A DNA stretch of 64,000 nt. Origin: JAMQKA01 sp043951865. GTDB lineage: Bacteria; Bacteroidota; Rhodothermia; Balneolales; Balneolaceae. A model generated the notes under the pieces. That model worked only from the letters and a program-made list of their open reading frames with translations. It ran no database searches and was not told the origin of the DNA. The stretch is taken from NCBI RefSeq assembly GCF_043951865.1, contig NZ_JBINJF010000006.1:1-64000 (forward strand), written 5' to 3'. Positions 45,546-53,302 of this stretch are shown here, piece by piece (the first letter of the stretch is position 1; the number at the start of each line of letters is the position of its first letter). The position numbers and the translations under genes were made by a program.

Positions 45546-45693
45546 GGCTGTTTTACTGTTAATACAATCTGAATACGCTTCAAGCAGGCTTTTTACAGGA
45601 GTTTTTTCACGGACTTACCGGAACCAGCGCAAATTTCTCATCAAGAAATTTATTCCTCAGCAAGTCGAAGGGAAGTACAGGCGGGACAACACG

Positions 45694-46767
45694 TTACCTT
45701 TCTGTTAACCACTCCAGCGTGTCCGTACCGTCGGGTTTCCAGTCGAGCGGGGGAGCCTGGGCCACAGACAGCAGCTCCGTTCGCTCTTCGAAACCGGGAA
45801 TCCTGGTTTCAGAGTCCGTCACATACACGCTCTGCAGCCGATCGCCGGCCCCGGCTGCCAATTCAGCAGCCTTCTGCTCATCTCCCTGCACCCAGTAACA
45901 GATAAAATCCTGGTCCATCTCCAATCCTCCTTCCTGCAGCAGGAAATCATTCAGCCACACCTGGGTTCGTGTTATCGCCCTGTTGTAGGCATAACGGTAC
46001 TTCAGGCGGGGACCCGGCGACTCCTGTTGTGGATTTTTTGACCAGAAGTCGCGGACATGATCGGTCAGTTCACTTTTCACCTCATCGAGTCCAACAGGAG
46101 CCACAACGATCGCAACCGAACGGCATCCTTTGCCTCCGTATCGAAACACTGCTTCCACAAGCTCCTCCATCCGTAAATCCTGCGGGTTTGCCAGGCAAGC
46201 TATCGAAAAGTGGGCCGTGCGAACCAGGTACCGGGTTTTGCTGCTGGCCAGGTGGAGTTCCTCAATCCTCTGTTTGACGCCGGGCACCGAGTCTTCGGAA
46301 CCCGCGAACAGGATTTTATCCGTCTGCAAGCCTTCCAGGTGCTTCAGGTTGTGGACCCACTGGATATCGATATCTGAAAAAACCCCGGTCTTTTTCACCT
46401 CATTCAAAAAAGTAGGTAGCAGGTAGGGATCTTTTCGCGATATTTTACCGTAATAGGTTGCTCCGCTGAGAATCGCGGCAAAAGCGTCCTGAAACCCGAC
46501 CAACGGAATATTTCCGGCATGCAGGCAGAGCACATTCTGCCCTTCTGCGCTGCTTGTATCGGAGAGTCCGGCCCGTTGGACCCAATCTCGGACGGCTGTC
46601 TCACTGACTGCTTCCCTGATTGCCAGGAGGGCGTATTTCACATCTTCAAAACTAAAAAAACCCTCCCGAACCGTCTGGTCATACGCGGTACTGAGATACT
46701 CGTTATCCTTGTTCAGCCAGTTTTGAGTGGCTTCCAGAAGAGCCGATATCCGTTTTTCCAAATGCAT
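45694..46767 (-). CDS. Acyl-CoA/acyl-protein reductase, LuxC-like
   Basis: This is a 357-residue LuxC-type enzyme that would reduce an activated fatty acyl group to an aldehyde with NADPH. The pattern is the LuxC/aldehyde dehydrogenase-like fold: CLHAGNIPLVGFQDAFAAILSGATYYGKISRKDPYL and the probable nucleophile Cys in RYGGKGCRSVAIVVAP. A LuxE-like gene lies upstream on the same strand. LuxA, LuxB and LuxD are absent, so this is not a bioluminescence cluster. A role in lipid or aryl-polyene metabolism is possible but unproven. Confidence 0.78.
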   Translation of the reverse strand: MHLEKRISALLEATQNWLNKDNEYLSTAYDQTVREGFFSFEDVKYALLAIREAVSETAVRDWVQRAGLSDTSSAEGQNVLCLHAGNIPLVGFQDAFAAILSGATYYGKISRKDPYLLPTFLNEVKKTGVFSDIDIQWVHNLKHLEGLQTDKILFAGSEDSVPGVKQRIEELHLASSKTRYLVRTAHFSIACLANPQDLRMEELVEAVFRYGGKGCRSVAIVVAPVGLDEVKSELTDHVRDFWSKNPQQESPGPRLKYRYAYNRAITRTQVWLNDFLLQEGGLEMDQDFICYWVQGDEQKAAELAAGAGDRLQSVYVTDSETRIPGFEERTELLSVAQAPPLDWKPDGTDTLEWLTER

Positions 46768-46814
46768 ACTGATAATTTTTAGTTTTATTCCTTCAACAAA
46801 AAAATCTGATCATT

Positions 46815-46934
46815 AGGGACGTTTGCAGAACCTGCTATGTTGTTGGAGGTGATTGTACCACCGACCTTATTGTCCGTTAAACGGGAGTACAACTCCCTAT
46901 AAACAAGGAATTGAGGGGTTTGCAAAGCTCTCAA
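46815..46934 (+). repeat. Structured dispersed repeat, copy B, inside the LuxE-LuxC gap
   Basis: This full copy in plus orientation reads GGGACGTTTGCAGAACCTGC at the start and GGGGTTTGCAAAGCTCTC at the end, with the internal hairpins GGTGATTGTACCACC and GGGAGTACAACTCCC. It lies 47 bp upstream of the LuxC-like gene start, in the 505-bp gap that separates it from the LuxE-like gene. The rest of the gap shows only the long imperfect hairpin at 47106-47185. Confidence 0.85.
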
Positions 46935-47105
46935 TCAAATAATCCAAAACGGGAATAACAAGTGTCCCCGGATGGTTTCTTTAACCGGATTATTCACGAA
47001 ATGCTGACAATGGATGGGTAAGTCATTGTTATTACTCTGCATATCGAAAATTGTTTATGCCCCAAATTTATAGAAGATAGCTGCAACGGCTGCGAAATTG
47101 GGCCG

Positions 47106-47185
47106 TGCACTTCGTTGGAGGAAAAATGACGTACTCAAGGTACAACCGTGCCTTTCCGCCGTCTTTTTTCCTTCACCTCGTTCAC
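47106..47185. repeat. Long imperfect inverted repeat with nested hairpin
   Basis: The arms AGGAAAAATGACG (119-131 of the line starting 47001+) and CGTCTTTTTTCCT (47160-47172) pair at 12 of 13 positions, and similarity continues outward. Inside is a stem AAGGTAC/GTGCCTT. It lies just past the LuxE-like stop. It may be an RNA element or another repeat family; one copy only is seen. Confidence 0.45.
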
Positions 47186-47272
47186 AACCGAATTTCCTGG
47201 TGAATAATCCGGGTTAAGGGTTATGACGATTCAAGTACCTGGATTAAAATATGTGTGCTTTACGTTTATCTT

Positions 47273-48256
47273 CTAATCCTCATCGATCAAAAAATTACAC
47301 CCGCGCAGGTCTTTTGGATTCCATCGGCCGTGAATTTTAAACCGGCCATCCTTGTGACGAATTCCCTTGTCCCCGGTCAACAAAAAGGAGCAGGAGTGCA
47401 CATTGGCCAAATCGATGACACCGATCAGCCCCTCCTGGAATGGCGGCATCTCTGACCGCGGGTCGTCGGGATTTCGGATTGACACCTTCATCCAGGGCAC
47501 CGTCTTAAACCACTGACCACCGGTGGTGTAGGCCTGGCTGAGCAGCTCGCACATGCCGTACTCCGAATGGACCCGACTTTGATCCAGCCCGAAACCGGCC
47601 GCCAGCCGTCTGTGCAGTTCCTCTTTGCCGATCTCCCGGCGGTGCGTTTTCATTCCACCCGTTTCTATGACGATACTGTTGCCCGGAAGTTGAGGTGCCC
47701 CCATATCCAGCAGGTCCAACAATCCAAAAGCAGCTCCAAAGAGTATAAGCTGCTTGCCCGTCTTTTCGACCTGGCTTATATCGGCCCGATCCAGCGGTTC
47801 ACCCAAGGGGAGAAAGCGGCTCAGTCCGGATTGCTCCTGCTCAATCAGCTCATGCAGCATCCAGATGAGTGAAGAAACCGGATTGTCGGAATAGCCGGGC
47901 GTATACGCCCATATTACCGATCGATCCAGCTCATAAAACTGGCGGAAACCACGAAGCAGCGATTGCCGGTACAACGTTTCATCAGCCACCAGGTGCCGGC
48001 TTCGATCCATGCCGGAGGTGCCACTGCTTTGAAAAACGAGATCCGGTTTTTTATCGGGCTTGCAGGTCACCACCGCATCCTTGAACGCCCGGATCGGCAG
48101 CAGAGGCGGTTCGGTATCCGGATCAAACGAATAGGAGAGCGCATCACAAAACCGCCGGTAAACCTTGTTCTCTCTATACTGGTACGTGAACACGTTCTCC
48201 AGCTTCGCCGAGAAGTCCACCTCGTCATCAAAGATCAGCTCGTTCCAGTCGGTCAT
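47273..48256 (-). CDS. LuxE-like acyl-protein synthetase
   Basis: This 327-residue ANL-type enzyme is related to LuxE (PF04443 type), which activates fatty acids with ATP and passes them to a reductase. The adenylate-loop motif FQSSGTSGMDRSRH (about 89-102) and the later IETGGMKTHRREI, HSEYGMCELLSQAY and KIHGRWNPKDLRGCNFLID blocks are present. It precedes a LuxC-like reductase on the same strand. The pair would make fatty aldehydes. Because PF04443 proteins also act in other lipid pathways, the substrate is unknown. Confidence 0.78.
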   Translation of the reverse strand: MTDWNELIFDDEVDFSAKLENVFTYQYRENKVYRRFCDALSYSFDPDTEPPLLPIRAFKDAVVTCKPDKKPDLVFQSSGTSGMDRSRHLVADETLYRQSLLRGFRQFYELDRSVIWAYTPGYSDNPVSSLIWMLHELIEQEQSGLSRFLPLGEPLDRADISQVEKTGKQLILFGAAFGLLDLLDMGAPQLPGNSIVIETGGMKTHRREIGKEELHRRLAAGFGLDQSRVHSEYGMCELLSQAYTTGGQWFKTVPWMKVSIRNPDDPRSEMPPFQEGLIGVIDLANVHSCSFLLTGDKGIRHKDGRFKIHGRWNPKDLRGCNFLIDED

Positions 48257-48320
48257 AACAGGGACAAATTCAACATGCGCGCCGTTCGTTGAAACGGGCT
48301 CGCATACATTTTAAAAATTT

Positions 48321-49121
48321 CTACTTCTCCAACGGTAAAATCTCCACGGATCTAAAATGAACAGGGTGGCTTTCGGCCTGCAGCGATATGTATCCGTGAT
48401 CGATCAGTAAATTTTGCTGTCCCTCTTTGATCAGCTTTTGTGCGTTGGCATCTTCCGAATCATACTGAAGGTTGGTGTATTCCAGCACCTTCCTGCCATT
48501 CACAAAATGTCGGAAAAGTTCACTACCCCGCACTTCTGCCTCCACGGTAACCCACTGGTCGCCATGAAACGTTTCGGAGCTGGAATTCACGCAGTGCTGG
48601 GTAACCAATTCCCCATCCATCTCAATATGGGTTCCCATAGAGCACATATTCGCCGTGGGACGCTCATCCGTGCCGTTTCCACCCAGCAGCTGTACCTCCA
48701 CGGATACCGGTGACATCTGGTCTTTTCCCATCGTTTCCGGGGGCTGGCTGTGCAGCTTGAGTCCACTGTTGCGCCAGGCCCAGTCGGGGGCTCCCGGAAC
48801 CTGCTCTCCCACAAACCGGTATTCCGCCCTGATTTTATAATGTGAATAGGGCGTCTTGTAATACAGGTGGCCGAACGCCCCGTCAAACTGATCATAATTT
48901 TCGTAGGAGGCCTTCAGCAGCCCGTCCTCGACCCGGAAGGTATTCTTGTAATTTACCCCGAGTTCATGCCCTGCAAATTTTGGCGTCCAGCCGTCCAGGT
49001 TTTCTCCATTAAAGATCGGGATCCATTCCTGGCGCTCACCCGTGGAGTTTACTCCCTGTTGCACGGCAAAAGCGGCCACCCCAAACAAGACGACCAGTGT
49101 AACACGTATTATTTTTTTCAT
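48321..49121 (-). CDS. Secreted DUF1080 (3-keto-disaccharide hydrolase-type) protein
   Basis: This 266-residue exported protein has a signal peptide (1-22) and one DUF1080 domain with a concanavalin-like jelly roll. The motifs are WIPIFNGENLDGW, HLYYKTPYSHYKIRAEYRF, NSGLKLHSQPPE, VEVQLLGGNG and the final GYISLQAESHPVHFRSVEI. Members act on 3-keto sugars or glycosides and are common in Bacteroidota and Planctomycetes. It lies between the LuxE-like gene and purB, with no linked sugar operon. Confidence 0.85.
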   Translation of the reverse strand: MKKIIRVTLVVLFGVAAFAVQQGVNSTGERQEWIPIFNGENLDGWTPKFAGHELGVNYKNTFRVEDGLLKASYENYDQFDGAFGHLYYKTPYSHYKIRAEYRFVGEQVPGAPDWAWRNSGLKLHSQPPETMGKDQMSPVSVEVQLLGGNGTDERPTANMCSMGTHIEMDGELVTQHCVNSSSETFHGDQWVTVEAEVRGSELFRHFVNGRKVLEYTNLQYDSEDANAQKLIKEGQQNLLIDHGYISLQAESHPVHFRSVEILPLEK

Positions 49122-49166
49122 GATGCTGTGATTTATGGCTATCAGTTATAAAAATATTGAGATTCA

Positions 49167-50462
49167 TTACTCCAATCCGACCCGGCTAAAAATCCGGTCC
49201 ACATTTTTGGTGTGATGTTCGAGATCAAACGCCTTCTCGATCTCTTCCGTGGTGAGATATTCGATGATCGCGGGGTCCTCCTCCACCAGTTCACGGAACA
49301 TCCGTTTTTCCTCCCACGACTGCATCGCCAGCGGTTGGACCGTGTCATAGGCTTTTTCGCGCGACATCCCCTTGTCAATCAGCAGGTGGAGCAGGCGCTG
49401 CGAAAATGTCAGGCCGTACGTTTTGTAGATATTTTCCTCCATGTTGTCCTCGTAAACCGTCAGCTTCTCAATGATCCCGGAAAACCGTTTCAGCATGTAA
49501 TCAAGCAGGATTGTGGCATCGGGAAAGACGATCCGCTCGACAGAGGAATGAGAGATATCGCGCTCGTGCCAAAGGGGAATATTCTCATACGAAGTGAGCA
49601 TATAACCCCGGAGTACGCGCGAACAGCCACTGATATTTTCCGATCCCACGGGGTTCCGTTTATGCGGCATGGAGGAGGAGCCTTTCTGTCCCTTGCGGAA
49701 AAACTCTTCGGCTTCACGAACTTCGCTGCGCTGCAGGTGACGCACCTCCACCGCCATTTTTTCGAGCGTGGAACCTACAAGAGCCAGCGTCGCGATATAA
49801 TGGGCGTGGCGGTCGCGCTGGAGCGTCTGCGTGGAGATGGGCGCCGGCTGAAGGCCCAGTCGCTCGCAAACCAGCTCTTCCACCTCCGGCGGAATGTTGG
49901 CAAACGTGCCCACAGACCCACTCATTTTTCCGAATTCGACATCGCGCGCCGCCTTCTCAAAACGCTCGAGGTTCCGCTTCATTTCTGCATACCAGAGAGC
50001 ACACTTGAGGCCAAACGTCGTCGGCTCGGCATGCACGCCGTGGGTTCGTCCCATCATCACCGTGTATTTATGCTCTTTGGCCTTGGCGGCCAGCACATCA
50101 ATAATGTGCTCGATATCATCACGCAAAATTTTATTCGCCCGCTTCAGGCGTACTCCCTGGGCTGTGTCAACGACATCGGTGGATGTTAAGCCGTAGTGTA
50201 CCCACTTTTTCTCCTCACCGAGCGACTCTGATACAGAACGGGTGAAAGCCACGACATCGTGACGGGTTTCTTTTTCGATCTCTTTAATCCGTTCCACATC
50301 AAAGGTGGCCTTCTGGTAGAGTTTTTCGACATCTTCTTCGGGAATATGCCCCAGTTGGCTCCAGGCCCAGCAGGCGGCCAGCTCCACATCCAGCCACGCC
50401 TGAAACTGGCTTTCCTCGGTCCATATTTCTGCCATCTCCTTACGCGAATATCGGTCAATCAT
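49167..50462 (-). CDS. purB: Adenylosuccinate lyase
   Basis: PurB cleaves SAICAR and adenylosuccinate in purine synthesis. The 431-residue protein of the fumarase/aspartase superfamily has the mobile-loop signature GSSSMPHKRNPVGSE (about 262-276), YGLTSTDVVDTA (88-99) and GRTHGVHAEPTTFG with the catalytic His. The length matches the Bacillus-type enzyme. It is divergent from ppa across 123 bp. Confidence 0.95.
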   Translation of the reverse strand: MIDRYSRKEMAEIWTEESQFQAWLDVELAACWAWSQLGHIPEEDVEKLYQKATFDVERIKEIEKETRHDVVAFTRSVSESLGEEKKWVHYGLTSTDVVDTAQGVRLKRANKILRDDIEHIIDVLAAKAKEHKYTVMMGRTHGVHAEPTTFGLKCALWYAEMKRNLERFEKAARDVEFGKMSGSVGTFANIPPEVEELVCERLGLQPAPISTQTLQRDRHAHYIATLALVGSTLEKMAVEVRHLQRSEVREAEEFFRKGQKGSSSMPHKRNPVGSENISGCSRVLRGYMLTSYENIPLWHERDISHSSVERIVFPDATILLDYMLKRFSGIIEKLTVYEDNMEENIYKTYGLTFSQRLLHLLIDKGMSREKAYDTVQPLAMQSWEEKRMFRELVEEDPAIIEYLTTEEIEKAFDLEHHTKNVDRIFSRVGLE

Positions 50463-50585
50463 GTAATATATTGTTGGTTCGAATTAGAGCCAAAGATATT
50501 GGTTTTACTTCAGGATGTCTTGTAAAATTAACAGGTTATCTTATTTTCTTGTGACAAAGACCCCTTAACCGAATAAATAAAGCCA

Positions 50586-51197
50586 ATGAGCTTTCCCGAC
50601 CCTTTTTACCGCTGGCGCCCGCACCCCTGGCACGGACTCGAACCCGGTGATGTAGATTCCGGTATTATTAACGCTTTTATTGAAATCACTCCATTTGACC
50701 TGGTCAAATATGAAGTGGACAAAGCCACGGGATATCTCCGTGTTGACCGCCCCCAGCAGAGCTCCTCGCTCCCGCCATCGCTTTACGGATTTATCCCCCG
50801 TACCTATTGCGGGAACCGGGTGGGAGCGCTCTCCGACTATACCGACGAGGGGGACCACGATCCGCTCGATGTATGCGTTTTGAGTGAGCGCCCCATCAGT
50901 AAATCGGAGGTCATTTTGACAGCACGGGTTGTCGGAGGTATTCATATGATCGACAACGGAGAAGCAGATGACAAAATCATTGCCGTGCTGAACAACGACA
51001 AGTTCTGGGCTGACGCCCACGATATCTCTGACCTGCCGGACAATATAAGAGACCGTCTGAGGCACTACTTTGCCACCTACAAGCTGGTGCAGGGTGAAGA
51101 TAAAACCGTGACGGTGGAAGAAGTCTATGACAAGAAAAAGGCGATTAAGGTGATCGACGCCGCGATGGAGGACTATGACCGGGCGTTTGGAAAATGA
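50586..51197 (+). CDS. ppa: Inorganic pyrophosphatase (soluble, family I)
   Basis: This 203-residue enzyme hydrolyses pyrophosphate to two phosphates. The metal-binding signature is DEGDHDPLDVCVL (about 85-97). YGFIPRTYCG and the Lys/Arg pair of the active site are also present (KYEVDKATGYLRVDR). It is about 25 residues longer than the Escherichia coli enzyme and closer to Bacteroidota Ppa proteins. It is divergent from purB, which fits its use in biosynthesis. Confidence 0.9.
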   Translation: MSFPDPFYRWRPHPWHGLEPGDVDSGIINAFIEITPFDLVKYEVDKATGYLRVDRPQQSSSLPPSLYGFIPRTYCGNRVGALSDYTDEGDHDPLDVCVLSERPISKSEVILTARVVGGIHMIDNGEADDKIIAVLNNDKFWADAHDISDLPDNIRDRLRHYFATYKLVQGEDKTVTVEEVYDKKKAIKVIDAAMEDYDRAFGK

Positions 51198-51361
51198 TGA
51201 GATCACCATGATGGTTCCTCCCACTTTTGTTACAAGTCGCCCCTGGGAAAGAGGCTGAAACGTTGTGTACAGAAAACCAATTCACTTGTTAACCGATGGA
51301 CGTTCCAGCCCGGATTTCTTCATCAACAAAATGGTATGTCTGTTAGACGACCTGGACTAAA

Positions 51362-51384
51362 ACTCCTGGTTTTGCAAGGTGTCC
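51362..51384 (+). repeat. Solo right end of the repeat family (G)
   Basis: CCTGGTTTTGCAAGGTGTCC resembles the right end of variant F (CCTGGTTTTGCAAAGCTCTC) without a matching left end. It lies about 27 bp before copy C. The 330-bp gap after ppa contains only this fragment and copy C. Confidence 0.5.
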
Positions 51385-51410
51385 CTGGTGTGAAGGACAC
51401 GGAACTAACA

Positions 51411-51530
51411 GGGACCTTTGCAGAACCTGCTACGTTGTTGGGAAGTGGTTATCCCACCGAACTTATTGATCTTTAAACGGGAGTATAACTCCCTCTGAAC
51501 GAGAAATTGAGGGTTTTGCAGAGACCTCCC
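51411..51530 (+). repeat. Structured dispersed repeat, copy C
   Basis: This full copy in plus orientation has ends GGGACCTTTGCAGAACCTGC and GGGTTTTGCAGAGACCTCCC and the hairpin GGGAGTATAACTCCC. It reaches the stop codon of the rhomboid gene (51530-51532) and may act as that gene's 3' structure. It is in the same orientation as copy D on the other side of the gene. Confidence 0.85.
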
Positions 51531-52156
51531 TAATAGTACTGTTCTCCCTTTAATCCCCAGTATTTGATCAGGAAATAGCCGACGATCATTCCACCGAGGT
51601 GAGCAAAGTGAGCGACCCCCGTGGCGGTACCCATGACCCCGTTCATTAATTCAAGGCCGCCGAAAATAGCAACAAAATACTTGGCTTTTATAGGGATCGG
51701 CGGAAACAGCAGCATAATGGGACGTTCAGGAAACATCATGCCAAAGGCGAGCAATATCCCGTAGACCGCGCCCGAAGCTCCGACAGTAGGGGCTCCTCCC
51801 CCTCCGATAAACATATGCAGCAGGGCCGCCCCGATGCCGGTTAAAAAATAATACCAGACAAACCGCCTGGTCCCCCAGTAGTTTTCTATTGACTGTCCGA
51901 ACATCCAGAGGGCAAACAGGTTCATAAAAATATGGCCGAATCCGCCGTGCAAAAACATATAGGTAATCAGCTGCCAGGGCTGAAACAACCCGGATCCTAT
52001 GGGCCAAAGAGCCCCGTACTGGAATAAAAACTGTCCCACAACCGGGGTGCTTAATCCCACAAAAAACAACCCGTTTATAATCAAAAGATGCTTTACGGCA
52101 GGCGGAAATATGGAAAAGGCTGTATTGGGACTGTAATTATTGGAATAATAACTCAA
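51530..52156 (-). CDS. Rhomboid intramembrane serine protease (second)
   Basis: This 208-residue rhomboid core has six predicted helices. The dyad is Ser128 (VGASGAVYG) and His186 (FAHLGGMIVG). The FLHGGFGHIFMNLFALWMFG segment (68-87) carries the oxyanion His and Asn. It lacks the cytosolic tail of the paralogue at 10932-11783. Copies of the intergenic repeat lie in direct orientation on both sides, so the gene may have been copied or moved with them. There is no upstream operon partner. Confidence 0.9.
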   Translation of the reverse strand: MSYYSNNYSPNTAFSIFPPAVKHLLIINGLFFVGLSTPVVGQFLFQYGALWPIGSGLFQPWQLITYMFLHGGFGHIFMNLFALWMFGQSIENYWGTRRFVWYYFLTGIGAALLHMFIGGGGAPTVGASGAVYGILLAFGMMFPERPIMLLFPPIPIKAKYFVAIFGGLELMNGVMGTATGVAHFAHLGGMIVGYFLIKYWGLKGEQYY

Positions 52157-52327
52157 AATGCAGAAGCTTGTGATTAATCTGTTAACATGGTGAACTGTTG
52201 TGCCGATCCACTCGGCAGTAATAAAACAGAATAGATTGATTTATTAAAATAAAAGATCGGGGATAATATACCGTTTCTCCCGGTAAAAAAGTTGACGGAT
52301 ATAATCAACGCACGGAATTCAATATGG

Positions 52328-52356
52328 AGAGGGCTGTGCAACACCGGTTTTGCACG
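52328..52356. repeat. Fused left and right repeat ends (H)
   Basis: GGGCTGTGCAACACC is followed directly by GGTTTTGCACGGAGC, so the two ends of the family abut and form a near-perfect hairpin with no core. It may be the footprint of an excised element. It lies between the rhomboid gene and copy D in the 407-bp gap. Confidence 0.5.
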
Positions 52357-52390
52357 GAGCAGCTGAGTACAGGTGCAGAATATTCTGCTA

Positions 52391-52506
52391 GGAACCTTTG
52401 CAGAGCCTGCCATTTGTTGGGAGGTACCTGTACTACCGACCTTGGGGACCTTTAACGGGAGTAAACTCCCTCAAAACGAGGAATTGAGTGTTTTGCAAAG
52501 TCCTCT
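52391..52506 (+). repeat. Structured dispersed repeat, copy D
   Basis: This copy in plus orientation has ends GGAACCTTTGCAGAGCCTGC and GTGTTTTGCAAAGTCCTCT and the reduced hairpin GGGAGTAAACTCCC. It lies 57 bp past the ABC ATPase stop and about 234 bp upstream of the rhomboid start. The gap holds no gene. Confidence 0.8.
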
Positions 52507-52563
52507 GATAAACAATATCCTGTTCCTGCTCTGAGAGGATCACCCGGCGGCCGAATGTCTGTG

Positions 52564-53295
52564 CTAAGCCGGGGCTACGTTGATCTCCAAATTGGCCAGT
52601 TCAGGATTTTCCACCTTTTGATCACTCTCAATCTTTCCATCCCGCAGGCGGATTATACGCCGCGCGTGATTGGCGATCTCATCTTCGTGGGTAACCAGCA
52701 GAATCGTATTTCCCATGCGGTGGAGCTCCTCAAACAGTCGCATGATCTCCTCTCCCGTTTTGGTGTCAAGGTTTCCCGTCGGCTCGTCGGCCAGCAGGAT
52801 GGAGGGGTTATTGACCAGGGCCCGCGCAATGGCTACCCGCTGCCGCTGTCCGCCGGAAAGCTCGTTCGGCTTGTGGTCGATGCGGTCTCCCAGGCCCACC
52901 CGGGTCAACGTACTTGTGGCCCGTTCGTGCCGTTCCGAAGCCTTTACCCCGGAATAGATCAGCGGCAGTTCAACATTGGCCAGGCAGTCGGTGCGGGGCA
53001 GCAGGTTAAAGGTCTGAAACACAAATCCGATTTCGCGATTTCGCACTTCGGCCAGCTCGGAATCCTCCAGCTCGCTCACATCCTGGTTGTTCAGGATATA
53101 GGTCCCGGAAGTGGGAGTGTCCAGGCAGCCGATCAGGTTCATCAGGGTAGACTTCCCGGAACCGGAAGGACCCATAATGGCGATATATTCATTTTCCAGT
53201 ACGTCAAACGAGACGCCGTCAAGGGCCCGCACCTCGTTGTTTCCCATCAGGTATATTTTTGTGAGATCCCGGATCTCAATTATTGCTCGTTTCAT
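52564..53295 (-). CDS. ABC transporter ATP-binding protein (MacB/LolD type)
   Basis: This 243-residue ATPase energises MacB-type permeases. It has Walker A GPSGSGKSTLMNLIG (about 42-56), the Q-loop in FVFQTFNLLPR, the signature LSGGQRQRVAIARAL (about 145-159), Walker B ILLADEPTGNLD and the H-loop LVTHE. It is the only ABC ATPase gene in the window. It lies 7 bp after the adaptor gene of the TolC module and has no permease adjacent, so it may serve the permeases at 57581-60066 and perhaps those at 30003-32508. Confidence 0.92.
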   Translation of the reverse strand: MKRAIIEIRDLTKIYLMGNNEVRALDGVSFDVLENEYIAIMGPSGSGKSTLMNLIGCLDTPTSGTYILNNQDVSELEDSELAEVRNREIGFVFQTFNLLPRTDCLANVELPLIYSGVKASERHERATSTLTRVGLGDRIDHKPNELSGGQRQRVAIARALVNNPSILLADEPTGNLDTKTGEEIMRLFEELHRMGNTILLVTHEDEIANHARRIIRLRDGKIESDQKVENPELANLEINVAPA

Positions 53296-53302
53296 AATCA
53301 GG

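Noticed and set aside
45631..45651. 8-bp hairpin AAATTTCT/AGAAATTT between convergent genes as a terminator
   Set aside because: The stem is AT-only and is not followed by a T-run in either direction.
45694..48256. A bioluminescence (lux) operon
   Set aside because: LuxA, LuxB and LuxD are absent, so only the acyl-activation and reduction steps are supported.
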